Of a DNA stretch of 34,465 bases, positions 25,146-32,394 are shown in pieces. How positions within the stretch are numbered: the stretch's first letter is position 1; each line of letters starts with the position of its first letter. This DNA is from an uncultured Eubacterium sp. (GTDB lineage Bacteria > Bacillota > Clostridia > Oscillospirales > Acutalibacteraceae), in assembly GCA_934512155.1 (NCBI GenBank), contig CAKSWS010000013.1, positions 1 to 34,465 of the forward strand. The letters are read 5' to 3'. The notes beneath the pieces are model-generated. The model was not told where the DNA came from. It saw only the letters and a program-made list of their open reading frames with translations, and made no database searches. Position numbers and translations under genes: made by a program.

Positions 25146-25295
25146 ATAGTGTAAAAGAGCACACTATCCAGATTGTATTGCCCTCAAAATTTGCCGGTGG
25201 CATAATTTTGAGATGGCTGAAATCGCCATTTACGCCTGTTCAGGCAACGCAGGTAATCAGGTGATTTTTAATAAACTATTTGTTGCCTGAAAGGC
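25146..25295 (+). ncRNA. Candidate structured leader RNA ahead of the lipoprotein gene
   Basis: About 150 bases between ypeB and the lipoprotein gene hold a dense series of inverted repeats. ATAGTGT/ACACTAT lies at 25146-25167. A long hairpin has CTCAAAATT at 25183-25191 pairing with AATTTTGAG at 25204-25212 and TGCC/GGCA inside it. ATGGC/GCCAT lies at 25213-25229. CAGGCAAC (25241-25248) pairs perfectly with GTTGCCTG (25282-25289), and two of these arms can instead form local GCCTG/CAGGC and GCCT/AGGC hairpins. The last one lies just before the ribosome-binding site. This competition between pairings is what a regulatory leader would show. It does not match any riboswitch consensus I can recall; a repeat element is an alternative. 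Confidence 0.45.
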
Positions 25296-25308
25296 TATGG
25301 TGATTATT

Positions 25309-25584
25309 ATGAAAAAAATTATTATTCTTTTGCTTACATTGGCAATTATTTCAGCGATTTTTATCGGCTGTTCCAAAAAAGATAACAATATAACAACCGA
25401 TACAACCAACACAACAAACACAACCGTTTCACAAACGGAAACCACAACAAATATGGCTGAAGATTTGGCAACAAATGCCAGCGAAGCCGTTTCTGATGTT
25501 GGAGACGCTGTGGGAGATGTTGTAGGCGGAGCAGGCGACGCTGTGTCAGACGTTGGCGACGCCGCACGAAACGCATTAGGCTAA
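25309..25584 (+). CDS. Small lipoprotein with repetitive Val/Gly/Asp-rich tail
   Basis: A 91-residue predicted lipoprotein. The N-terminus MKKIIILLLTLAIISAIFIG is followed by the lipid-modified cysteine C21. A Thr/Asn-rich linker (residues 25-50) comes next, then a C-terminal stretch with a repeating SDVGDAVGDVVGGAGDAV pattern that could form an amphipathic helix or fold on a surface. I recognise no family. The ATG at 25309 is preferred because it gives a clean signal peptide and GGTGAT lies just ahead; a start at 25297 is possible. Position after ypeB suggests, but does not prove, a spore-related role. It is followed by a bidirectional terminator. Confidence 0.75.
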   Translation: MKKIIILLLTLAIISAIFIGCSKKDNNITTDTTNTTNTTVSQTETTTNMAEDLATNASEAVSDVGDAVGDVVGGAGDAVSDVGDAARNALG

Positions 25585-25620
25585 ATTGCAAATCTAAGCA
25601 CCTTTGTTACCGGTAAAAAG

Positions 25621-25657
25621 AAAAAACCGTAAAGAACTATTTTCTTTACGGTTTTTA
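25621..25657. terminator. Bidirectional terminator between converging genes
   Basis: AACCGTAAAGAA and TTCTTTACGGTT form a perfect stem (25622-25636 with 25642-25656) around CTATT, with A and T runs outside. It serves the lipoprotein gene on the plus strand and the SLH gene on the minus strand. Confidence 0.85.
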
Positions 25658-25675
25658 TTTATACGTTAGTACATA

Positions 25676-27100
25676 TTAATTTGCAAAGCCATACAAAATT
25701 TTTGTAGCATGAATTCTTAATGTTGAACCTTTTGGATTAAGATAACCCTGACTTGTACCTTTAATCATCTCTTTATAATTTGCCCACTGCATAGGCTCTA
25801 CAGCCCAAGAACTTACAGAATTAAAATCGGGATAAGACGATAAATTGATTTTTGAATATTCTTTTTTATCCTGTTCTGTTATTTCATCTGCATAATCGGC
25901 ATATCTGTAAAGAAAACTTGCCGTTTCCTCTCTTGACACAAGAGAATTAGGACGAAAACTAACCTGAGTTGTTATTTGATTTTTAAGTGCCCAACAAGCA
26001 GCATTATAATAATAAGAAGATTCATTTACATCGGTAAACGGATTTTTGTTAAACGGATTTTTTTCGCCGTTATCATAAGGTGAACCTTCCATTCTGTAAA
26101 TTATTGCAATAAGCATTGCCCTGGTTATATTTGTGTTTGGTGAAAACTTTGTGTATTCGGGCGGATTTGTGCCTGTAATAATACGATTAAAATATGAAGT
26201 ATAAGCAATATAATCAAGATAATAAGTATAATTATCCAAATCATCAAAATTAAGTTTTGCAATTACCTCGCCGCAAACATCACACAATTTTGTATATTTT
26301 CCGTCTTGCTTAACCCACTGGCCCAAATTATGATGATCGTCAATTCTAAAGCCTACCTTTGTTTCGTAGCCTAAATAATGAACCGTTACCCAATGGCTGC
26401 CGGTAGTATTTTTACAATCAGAAAAATCAAACAAAATATCAACGCCGTTAAGCGCCTGAAGAGGATGCTCTTTGCTTGACCATTTTGCCACGGAGCCGTC
26501 TTTATATGTTACTTCAAAAGATAAATCGTTTGCCAATTTAGAAACGGAATAATCATCCTTTTCATAAACATAAGACGTGCTTGAATTTACAAATGCGTTA
26601 ATACTTTCACTGCCGTTGATTTCATCGCTTCCGTCACTTGTAAAAGCAACCCTGAATCTGCCGCAGGCATCATAAGTTTTACCGTCAAAATAAAACTTAA
26701 AATAATATTTTTGCTCTTTTTCCAACTTATAAGTAACGGTTGAATTATGATAACCATTTGAGAGAACAGAAGGATTTGACTTTACCAAAAGATTATTTGA
26801 ATCATCATAAATTTCACAAACAATGCTTTTTTTAGCCTTAAGTGCAAGAGTATAATTCGCCGTATACTGTGCCTGAAAATCGCACCAATAATAATATTTC
26901 CAATTACCATCCGGATATTTTGTGGGATCAGATGCGCCGGTATCAAACTCTCTTTCGTTAAAAAGATATTTACCTATATCATGAAAAGGTATGGCTGTAT
27001 TAGGTGTAAAATCCATTGCACCGTAGGCAACGCCAAAACAGAATCCGGAGCAAATAAACATAACAACGGCAAGAAAAGCCGATAAAATTCTTTTTTTCAT
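25676..27100 (-). CDS. Secreted surface protein with SLH domains
   Basis: A 474-residue exported protein. A signal peptide (MKKRILSAFLAVVMFICSG, cleavage near residue 28) precedes a region rich in Tyr/Asp (about 35-280) that looks like beta-sandwich material, with a CDVCGEV knuckle. The C-terminal part (about 295-474) contains three SLH-like repeats, seen in FSPNTNITRAMLIAIIYRMEG, FTDVNESSYYYNAACWAL...FRPNSLVSREETASFLYRYA and WAVEPMQWANYKEMIKG. SLH domains anchor proteins non-covalently to the cell wall glycan. The ATG is 27 bases downstream of the terminator of the efp group. What the N-terminal part binds is unknown. Confidence 0.88.
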   Translation of the reverse strand: MKKRILSAFLAVVMFICSGFCFGVAYGAMDFTPNTAIPFHDIGKYLFNEREFDTGASDPTKYPDGNWKYYYWCDFQAQYTANYTLALKAKKSIVCEIYDDSNNLLVKSNPSVLSNGYHNSTVTYKLEKEQKYYFKFYFDGKTYDACGRFRVAFTSDGSDEINGSESINAFVNSSTSYVYEKDDYSVSKLANDLSFEVTYKDGSVAKWSSKEHPLQALNGVDILFDFSDCKNTTGSHWVTVHYLGYETKVGFRIDDHHNLGQWVKQDGKYTKLCDVCGEVIAKLNFDDLDNYTYYLDYIAYTSYFNRIITGTNPPEYTKFSPNTNITRAMLIAIIYRMEGSPYDNGEKNPFNKNPFTDVNESSYYYNAACWALKNQITTQVSFRPNSLVSREETASFLYRYADYADEITEQDKKEYSKINLSSYPDFNSVSSWAVEPMQWANYKEMIKGTSQGYLNPKGSTLRIHATKILYGFAN

Positions 27101-27126
27101 AAAAACAGCACCTATTTTAAAGTTTT

Positions 27127-27155
27127 AAAAAAGCACCTCAAACGAGGTGCTTTTC
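27127..27155 (-). terminator. Terminator of the aroQ-efp group
   Basis: AAAAGCACCTC (27129-27139) and GAGGTGCTTTT (27144-27154) form a perfect 11-base stem with a four-base loop and a T run on the minus strand, 13 bases after the zinc-ribbon gene. Confidence 0.88.
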
Positions 27156-27167
27156 AATAAATATTAA

Positions 27168-27605
27168 TTATTCGTTATCTTCTGCTTCGTCTGCATCTTC
27201 AAGTTCAACCTCAAACTCAAGATATTCACCGCAAGCAGGACATTCCATGCCGCCTTCAAGAATAGTATCTTCGTCTACCTCAATTGTTTCGCGGCAGGCA
27301 GGGCATTCAAGTTCATATGTGCAAGATTCTTCGCAATCGCAGTCTTCATCGCAACAATCACAGTCGCCGTCGCAATAATCATCTTCATCTTCAAGATATT
27401 CCTCAACGTTTGCCAAATCCTCGTCAATAACGTCAACCTGTTCTTCAAGCATTGAAATATCTTCGTTTACATCATCAATATCCTGTGAAAGATTGTCAAG
27501 CACATCTATGATTGCTTTAAAGATTTTTGTTTCTTTTTTAGATTCATCAAGGTCAATGCCGTCCATTAAACCTTTAAGATAGCCAAGGCTTTCAATAGTA
27601 TCCAT
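27168..27605 (-). CDS. Acidic coiled-coil protein with Asp/Cys cluster and zinc ribbon (CD1247-like)
   Basis: A 145-residue, very acidic protein. Residues 1-70 form helices with a coiled-coil pattern (IIDVLDNLSQDIDDVNEDISMLEEQVDVIDEDL) and match the CD1247-type N-terminal domain known from clostridia. Residues 78-95 hold seven cysteines among aspartates (C78, C82, C84, C85, C89, C91, C95). Residues 101-125 form a treble-clef/zinc ribbon with two CPAC pairs (C101, C104, C122, C125). The tail is again acidic. It follows efp by 36 bases and ends the operon. The function is unknown; metal binding is a direct expectation from the cysteines, and a metal-buffering or RNA-polymerase/ribosome-associated role is speculation. 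Confidence 0.85.
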   Translation of the reverse strand: MDTIESLGYLKGLMDGIDLDESKKETKIFKAIIDVLDNLSQDIDDVNEDISMLEEQVDVIDEDLANVEEYLEDEDDYCDGDCDCCDEDCDCEESCTYELECPACRETIEVDEDTILEGGMECPACGEYLEFEVELEDADEAEDNE

Positions 27606-27641
27606 AAACTACTCCTTAATTATAATAAAAGCGAGCAAAAC

Positions 27642-28199
27642 TTATGCTCTTTCCATATATTCGCAAGTTCTTGTGTCTACACGAATAGAATCGCCCTCAT
27701 TAATGAAAAGAGGAACACGAATTTCCGCACCTGTTTCAAGTGTTGCAGGCTTTAATGTGTTTGTTGCAGTGTTGCCCTTAAAGCCCGGGTCTGTTTTAAC
27801 AACTTCAAGCGTTACAAATGTTGGCGGTTCAACGCCGAAAACCTTGCCTTTGTATGAAAGAATACGGCAAATATCATTTTCTTTAACAAACTTAAAGTTA
27901 TCGCTTAAATCTGCTTCTGAAACAGGAACCATATCAAATGTTTCCTGATCCATGAAATAGTAAAGTCCATCGTCATTATAGGAATAAACCATTTCTTTTC
28001 TTTCAATATATGCAGTTGGGAATTTTGCTGTTGGGTTATAGCTTTTTTCAACAACAGAACCCGTAATTACATTTTTTGTTTTTGTTCTGACAAATGCAGC
28101 GCCTTTGCCCGGTTTAACATGCTGGAATTCAACAACCTGCAAAACGTTGCCGTCCTCTTCAAATGTTACGCCGTTTCTGAAATCGCCTGCTGAAATCAT
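27642..28199 (-). CDS. efp: Translation elongation factor P
   Basis: A 185-residue EF-P with the usual three beta-barrel domains, which relieves ribosome stalling at consecutive prolines. The tip loop reads [12 protein letters not shown] with lysine K32 at the position modified in Bacillus (5-aminopentanol) rather than a lysylated EpmA-type site. The C-terminal domain ends [23 protein letters not shown], as in the family. It lies 42 bases after aroQ with GGAGG before the ATG. Confidence 0.97.
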   Translation of the reverse strand: MISAGDFRNGVTFEEDGNVLQVVEFQHVKPGKGAAFVRTKTKNVITGSVVEKSYNPTAKFPTAYIERKEMVYSYNDDGLYYFMDQETFDMVPVSEADLSDNFKFVKENDICRILSYKGKVFGVEPPTFVTLEVVKTDPGFKGNTATNTLKPATLETGAEIRVPLFINEGDSIRVDTRTCEYMERA

Positions 28200-28241
28200 A
28201 AATATACCTCCGCTGATTAATTTTCCTTTTACTTGATTATT

Positions 28242-28679
28242 TTATAATATTTCAAGTAATAAATCAATACCCATTTTATAACTATCTTTACCGTAGCCGC
28301 AAATTTGTTTTACGCACACATCCGTAATAACGGAAATCTTGCGAAAATCTTCTCTTTTATGAATATTGCTCATATGAACTTCAACAAAAGGCAGGTAATC
28401 ACAAACAGCCTCTATAGCATCACGAATGGCATAAGAATAATGAGTGTAAGCGCCTGCGTTTATAACCACGCCGTCATATTTATTTCTGCTTTCATGGATT
28501 TCATCAATTATAGCACCCTCGTGATTTGACTGAAAGAAACTTAATTCTGCACCTTTTTCTTTACCGTAAACAGCAAGTTCTTTGTTAATATCATCAAGGG
28601 TTTCACTACCGTAAACATTTTTCTTTCTTATGCCGGTCATATTAAGATTTGGGCCGTTAATAACAAGAATATTTTTCAT
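28242..28679 (-). CDS. aroQ: Type II 3-dehydroquinate dehydratase
   Basis: A 145-residue enzyme of the shikimate pathway (third step). The family blocks are ILVINGPNLNM, the active-site lid with NVYG tyrosine, SNHEGAIIDEIHE, NAGAYTHYSYAIRDA and FVEVHMSNIHKREDFR. GGAGAG precedes the ATG. The gene starts 14 bases after the rpsU terminator hairpin, so its transcription depends on read-through or on a promoter not visible here. Confidence 0.96.
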   Translation of the reverse strand: MKNILVINGPNLNMTGIRKKNVYGSETLDDINKELAVYGKEKGAELSFFQSNHEGAIIDEIHESRNKYDGVVINAGAYTHYSYAIRDAIEAVCDYLPFVEVHMSNIHKREDFRKISVITDVCVKQICGYGKDSYKMGIDLLLEIL

Positions 28680-28692
28680 TTAAAACTCTCCG

Positions 28693-28725
28693 AAAAAATC
28701 AAGGGGAACGATAAACGTTCCCCTT
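28693..28725 (-). terminator. Terminator/attenuator after rpsU
   Basis: AAGGGGAACG (28701-28710) pairs with CGTTCCCCTT (28716-28725) around a five-base loop; the minus-strand continuation is GA followed by six T. It lies between rpsU and aroQ with too little room for a separate promoter afterwards. Confidence 0.8.
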
Positions 28726-28733
28726 TTATGTGC

Positions 28734-28910
28734 TTATTTATACTTTCTTTTACGAGCAGCCTCGCTCTTTTTCTTACGAGCAACAGATGGCTTTTCATAA
28801 TGTTCTCTTTTTCTTACTTCCTGGATAATACCATCACGAGAAGTTTGGCGCTTAAAACGACGAAGCGCACTGTCAAGAGATTCATTTTCCTTAAGTTTTA
28901 CTTGGCTCAT
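28734..28910 (-). CDS. rpsU: 30S ribosomal protein S21
   Basis: A 58-residue basic protein. The translation begins [20 protein letters not shown] and continues with [22 protein letters not shown], then the Lys/Arg-rich end typical of S21 in Firmicutes. S21 is a late-binding small-subunit protein near the anti-Shine-Dalgarno. GGGAGG lies about eight bases before the ATG and a near-perfect promoter about 60 bases further up. The longer open frame on the opposite strand here is a shadow. Confidence 0.95.
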   Translation of the reverse strand: MSQVKLKENESLDSALRRFKRQTSRDGIIQEVRKREHYEKPSVARKKKSEAARKRKYK

Positions 28911-28974
28911 TACATTCCCTCCCTCCGACCTGCCGTCAGGGGTATTTGAATATCTTCTTTAATATCCGTGGAAG

Positions 28975-29003
28975 ATTATAAACAAATTGAAATAAAAAGT
29001 CAA
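28975..29003 (-). promoter_or_regulatory. Sigma-A promoter of rpsU
   Basis: TTGACT (28998-29003) and TATAAT (28975-28980) on the minus strand with a 17-base spacer. The 58-base leader contains a small CCTG/CAGG hairpin just before the ribosome-binding site. Confidence 0.78.
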
Positions 29004-29061
29004 GCATTTTATCAAATTATGTATAAAATAGCCGAAAAAAGATTGTTTTATTAATAAAAAA

Positions 29062-30732
29062 TTACTGTGCAACGCCCCAAATTGTTTTATTATTTTCGCC
29101 TATTGCAGAAAAAGTCATTACTTCATTTCCGTTTTTATTACCAAGACAAAAAGCACCGTAATAAATATTATTTTCATAATTTAAAACAAAAAGATAAGAA
29201 TTATCTTTTAAAATAATTTTAGCATTAACATATTTATCGTTTCCGCTTGGGAACACCTTAACGGTGCCGTCTTCATAAATATGTGCTTTTACCGTAGGCT
29301 CAATAATTTGAGAAACGTTTTTCCAATCTCTTTCATCATCTTTCAATGCCGTTGTAACGTCGCCGAAAAGTACCAATTCATAATCTCCGGCAACATCGGC
29401 ATAAGTTACATTCTGCACAGTTTCACCGTTATAACAAAGAGGAAGCATTGTGTGCCAACCGTTTTCGGTTGTCAGCATTTGATGAATTTCATCATAAAAT
29501 GTTGAACCCGTGCCATCGTTATATCTTTGATGATAAGCCTGATAAATTTTGCCGTCATCATCAATAAAACACGAGGAATGACCACCGGAAAGACGTGCCG
29601 TATCATTAAACGAAAATTTATAATTACCGTTAATCTTTAATCCGGAATTAACCATATCCGTTCCCGAATTACCCTGGGCATCATAATAAGGACCGTCGGG
29701 TTTTTCGCTTCTGTATTCACGAATATTGTAACCATCTAAAGCATCTAAACCGCCATAAGTCAAATAAAGATAATAATATCCGCTTTTTGAATCATAAACA
29801 ATATACGGACCTTCCCCCGTACCGTTTGTTTCACCGTTGGTTTTTGTTAACTGCTTACCAAAGTAAATATCGTAATCATCGGAAGAGCGCATATATTCAT
29901 AATCCGGCATACCTGTTTTTTCAACAAGAGGCATGATATAAACGCCGCCGCTGTATGAACCATAAACCATCCACAATTTACCGTTTGCATCATAAAAAAC
30001 CGTTGGGTCAATACAATTTGGATATTTACCTATAGAACAATCATAATTACCTTCTTTATCAAACCATAGTGCATTTTCAACTTCTTTTTGAGTAAATGTT
30101 CCGTTTGCAATTAAATCACCTAAATTTGTAAAACTGTAATGAGTAGGATATTTCTTCTTGCCAAATTTTTTTAACTTATTAAATCCGCTGTAAACAAGGC
30201 AATTTTGATATTCAAATGTTCCCTCCGGACTGTCGCTTGTTGCAAACCAAATAACAGAAACAGCTGTTCCCCAAACAGAAGAGCAGGCATAATAACAATA
30301 TTTGCCCATGGCCTTATTATAAAAAACATCCGACGCCCAAATATTTGTTTGCAACTCGGCTTTTTTATTGCTTTGAAACAAATAACCGTCGCACCATGAA
30401 AGAGGTTCTGCCAAAGTTTCCCTAACAGCAGAACCTGACGGAACAAGAGTTTTATTATTATCATACACGCCGCTTGAAACAGTTTGCCAATTAATTAAAT
30501 CAGGGCTTTTGGCAGACGCCATGTGAGTGCCGTAAATATAGTATGTACCTTCTTGAGATTTAAAAAGTGAAGGGTCATGAACGGAGATTCCGTTAGAATC
30601 ATCAAAATCGTAGGCATCACCGTTAAGAGACTGCATAACAGCCTGTGCCTTTTCTGCACCGCAACCGTAAAAACATGTTGCCACCATTATTAAAACGAGA
30701 GCCAAAGATACTAATCTAACAATTTTTTTCAT
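29062..30732 (-). CDS. GH43 family glycosidase lipoprotein (arabinanase/xylosidase-like)
   Basis: A 556-residue exported enzyme with the five-bladed propeller of GH43-type enzymes. The N-terminus is a lipoprotein-like signal (MKKIVRLVSLALVLIMVAT with cysteines at 20 and 24). The catalytic base lies in VHDPSLF (D53), the pKa-modulating Asp in NCIDPTVFYD and the acid in GTGEGPYIVYD. SWCDGYLFQ, NIWASDVFY and SGGHSSCF are further family blocks. A small C-terminal beta domain (about 430-556) follows. Its likely substrate is arabinan or arabinoxylan side chains outside the cell. ATG at 30732 is four bases after the dUTPase stop; the in-frame codons before it lie inside that gene. Confidence 0.9.
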   Translation of the reverse strand: MKKIVRLVSLALVLIMVATCFYGCGAEKAQAVMQSLNGDAYDFDDSNGISVHDPSLFKSQEGTYYIYGTHMASAKSPDLINWQTVSSGVYDNNKTLVPSGSAVRETLAEPLSWCDGYLFQSNKKAELQTNIWASDVFYNKAMGKYCYYACSSVWGTAVSVIWFATSDSPEGTFEYQNCLVYSGFNKLKKFGKKKYPTHYSFTNLGDLIANGTFTQKEVENALWFDKEGNYDCSIGKYPNCIDPTVFYDANGKLWMVYGSYSGGVYIMPLVEKTGMPDYEYMRSSDDYDIYFGKQLTKTNGETNGTGEGPYIVYDSKSGYYYLYLTYGGLDALDGYNIREYRSEKPDGPYYDAQGNSGTDMVNSGLKINGNYKFSFNDTARLSGGHSSCFIDDDGKIYQAYHQRYNDGTGSTFYDEIHQMLTTENGWHTMLPLCYNGETVQNVTYADVAGDYELVLFGDVTTALKDDERDWKNVSQIIEPTVKAHIYEDGTVKVFPSGNDKYVNAKIILKDNSYLFVLNYENNIYYGAFCLGNKNGNEVMTFSAIGENNKTIWGVAQ

Positions 30733-30736
30733 TTGA

Positions 30737-31252
30737 TTAACCCTTCTTGGTGGTGGAACCAAAGCCACCGTCTCTTATTCCGTCTGCATCATCATCAAAG
30801 GTAATGCCGAAGGGCATAAAAATACCCTGAGCAAATCCGTGGCCGGCAACTAATTCAACCATATGTCCCTGATCATGAGCGTCGCAAGAAAGCTTAATCA
30901 TAATATGACCTTCATTTGAAGAATTATAATAATCGGAATCAATAATTCCCACAGTATTATCAAGCTGAACCCTGTGTTTAAATCCCAATCCGGAACGAGG
31001 AAAAATATTAAGTACCCAACCGTTTTCAATTTTTGAACGAATACCTGTAGGAATTAAAACAGACTTTCCTTTTTCAAGCACAATATTAGCGGGAGCATAA
31101 AAATCGTAGCCTGCCGAACCGGTTGTTGCCCTTTTTGGTAATTTGATTGAATCATAAACAGTCTTTATGTCGATTATTTCAGGAAAATTCTTTTTCCAAT
31201 CTGCCTCAAACTGAGAAAAGCTTACTTTTTCAAACACTGCAATTCTTTCCAT
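30737..31252 (-). CDS. dut: dUTP diphosphatase
   Basis: A 171-residue trimeric-type dUTPase with all five motifs: AGYDFYAP, PRSGLGFKH, NTVGIIDSDYY, GHGFAQGIFMPF and the C-terminal RDGGFGSTTKKG arm. An N-terminal extension of about 40 residues (MERIAVFEKVSFSQFEADW) precedes the core, and motif III is followed by a short insertion (NSSNEGH). It removes dUTP and supplies dUMP for dTMP synthesis. GAGGTG lies before the ATG. It heads a two-gene unit with the GH43 lipoprotein. Confidence 0.95.
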   Translation of the reverse strand: MERIAVFEKVSFSQFEADWKKNFPEIIDIKTVYDSIKLPKRATTGSAGYDFYAPANIVLEKGKSVLIPTGIRSKIENGWVLNIFPRSGLGFKHRVQLDNTVGIIDSDYYNSSNEGHIMIKLSCDAHDQGHMVELVAGHGFAQGIFMPFGITFDDDADGIRDGGFGSTTKKG

Positions 31253-31282
31253 ATTTGCACCTCTTTTTCATAATATATTGTA

Positions 31283-31311
31283 ATTTTACCATTAAACATA
31301 AAAATAAGCAA
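31283..31311 (-). promoter_or_regulatory. Possible promoter of dut
   Basis: TTGCTT (31306-31311) and TAAAAT (31283-31288) on the minus strand with a 17-base spacer, downstream of the mazF terminator and about 30 bases before the dut ATG. Confidence 0.4.
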
Positions 31312-31347
31312 CAAATTTACCCTGTTGTAACTAACTTTTAACCAAAC

Positions 31348-31377
31348 AAAAAACGAATAACTCTGCCGAGTTATTCG
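31348..31377 (-). terminator. Terminator of the mazF-like gene
   Basis: CGAATAACTC (31354-31363) and GAGTTATTCG (31368-31377) form a perfect 10-base stem with a four-base loop, followed by six T on the minus strand, four bases after the stop. Confidence 0.88.
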
Positions 31378-31381
31378 CAAA

Positions 31382-31723
31382 TCAAAGCCCAAATGAAACA
31401 GAAAGTGCCTGATTAACCTTGCCCATAGAACCGTTATCAAGAGCACCCATTTTTTCACGCAAGCGGCGTTTGTCTATTGTTCGCACCTGCTCAAGCAAAA
31501 CAACACTGTCTTTTGCAAGTCCGCAGTTACGGGCATCCACCTCAATATGAGTGGGCAAATTTGTTTTATCACGCTGACTTGTTATGGCAGCGGCAATTAC
31601 AGTAGGTGAAAACTTATTTCCCACATCATTTTGAACTATAAGTACCGGTCGAACACCGCCCTGTTCTGAACCTATTACCGGGCTTAAATCGGCATAATAT
31701 ATATCGCCGCGTTTTACAGTCAT
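31382..31723 (-). CDS. mazF: MazF/NdoA-type mRNA interferase toxin
   Basis: A 113-residue PemK/MazF-fold endoribonuclease, very close in pattern to Bacillus NdoA (EndoA): VKRGDIYYADLSPVIGSEQGG, RPVLIVQND, AAAITSQ and the C-terminal VNQALSVSFGL. The residues known to be catalytic in that family, R25 and T48, are present. Such enzymes cut mRNA at short specific sequences in single-stranded regions. AAGGTGAT precedes the ATG at 31723. No antitoxin gene lies on either side: upstream is divergent cotJA and downstream dut. It may be a solitary chromosomal copy controlled by an antitoxin elsewhere. Confidence 0.92.
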   Translation of the reverse strand: MTVKRGDIYYADLSPVIGSEQGGVRPVLIVQNDVGNKFSPTVIAAAITSQRDKTNLPTHIEVDARNCGLAKDSVVLLEQVRTIDKRRLREKMGALDNGSMGKVNQALSVSFGL

Positions 31724-31791
31724 AATTATCACCTTAATTTTATTAATTCAATATTATTTTTACCTGCCTTTTCAATTTTTAAACATTCCTG

Positions 31792-31808
31792 TTTACATTA
31801 TATGTAAA
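31792..31808. promoter_or_regulatory. Near-palindrome upstream of mazF
   Basis: TTTACATTATATGTAAA is a 17-base near-perfect palindrome with TATAAT on the minus strand inside it. It shares TTACATTATAT with the operators of the XRE/ABC pair. It could be an operator for mazF, or A/T-rich coincidence. Confidence 0.35.
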
Positions 31809-31847
31809 AAATTTATTTTCTCTTATTTGTCAATTTTTGCACGCAAA

Positions 31848-31856
31848 CATATTATA
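31848..31856 (+). promoter_or_regulatory. Possible mother-cell sigma -10 element of cotJA
   Basis: CATATTATA lies 23 bases before cotJA and fits the -10 pattern of sigma-E/sigma-K promoters (CATA at the left, TA at the right). No convincing -35 was found at the expected distance. cotJ is sigma-E controlled in Bacillus, so this is a guess supported by family knowledge. Confidence 0.25.
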
Positions 31857-31878
31857 AAACAGAAAGGAGAATTAATTT

Positions 31879-32094
31879 ATGGATAAATATGATGAACTTT
31901 TTAATCCAAGTTTTTTAAATAATTCAAATCAAAATATTTTGCCACCGTTACCAAAAGAACCAACGGTAACAATGGCATATATTCCGTTTCAACAACAAGC
32001 TGTAATTTACAGCGAGGAAGATGCCGCACTTGATGCAGGTACTCTTTTTCCTGAGCTTAACAAACCGTTTACAGGCAAAGGGGTTTTAAAATGA
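31879..32094 (+). CDS. cotJA: Spore coat-associated protein CotJA
   Basis: A 71-residue protein. The diagnostic part is MAYIPFQQQAVIYSEEDAAL and DAGTLFPELNKPFTGKG, the CotJA signature. In Bacillus, CotJA and CotJC interact and are built into the inner coat. The N-terminal 30 residues are Asn/Pro-rich and variable. AAAGGAGA lies nine bases before the ATG. The stop overlaps the start of cotJB by four bases. Confidence 0.93.
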   Translation: MDKYDELFNPSFLNNSNQNILPPLPKEPTVTMAYIPFQQQAVIYSEEDAALDAGTLFPELNKPFTGKGVLK

Positions 32095-32327
32095 ACAAAC
32101 AACAAATGCTTTTAAGACTTTCTGCAATTCAATTTGCAATGTGGGAAATGCGTGTTTACTTAGATACACATCTTGACAACAAAGACGCACAGAATTTATA
32201 CGGAAAATACAAAATTCAATTTGAAAAAATAAAAAAAGAATATGAAGAAACCTACGGTCCTTTAACTTTAAACGGTCAAAACAGCGACGAATGGCTTCAA
32301 GACCCATGGCCGTGGGATAATCAATAA
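32091..32327 (+). CDS. cotJB: Spore coat protein CotJB
   Basis: A 78-residue protein of the CotJB family, with LLRLSAIQFAMWEMRVYLDTHLDNKDA at the start and the characteristic Trp/Pro ending SDEWLQDPWPWDN. It is coupled to cotJA (overlap at ATGA). In most clostridia the manganese-catalase-like cotJC follows; here a terminator follows immediately. Confidence 0.93.
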   Translation: MNKQQMLLRLSAIQFAMWEMRVYLDTHLDNKDAQNLYGKYKIQFEKIKKEYEETYGPLTLNGQNSDEWLQDPWPWDNQ

Positions 32328-32334
32328 ACAAAAT

Positions 32335-32377
32335 GCCTTTTGAATTTACAAATTTGAATTCAAAAGGCTGTTTTTTT
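32335..32377 (+). terminator. Terminator after cotJB
   Basis: GCCTTTTGAATT (32335-32346) pairs perfectly with AATTCAAAAGGC (32357-32368), followed by TG and seven T. It starts seven bases after the cotJB stop codon. Confidence 0.88.
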
Positions 32378-32394
32378 AACTTTTTAAAAAAGTA

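Noticed and set aside
25361..25591. Arg/Leu-rich minus-strand open frame
   Set aside because: Antisense to the repetitive lipoprotein tail; the composition is an artefact of the repeat.
28728..28949. 73-codon plus-strand open frame
   Set aside because: It is the antisense of rpsU, which has a promoter, ribosome-binding site and a clear S21 sequence on the minus strand.
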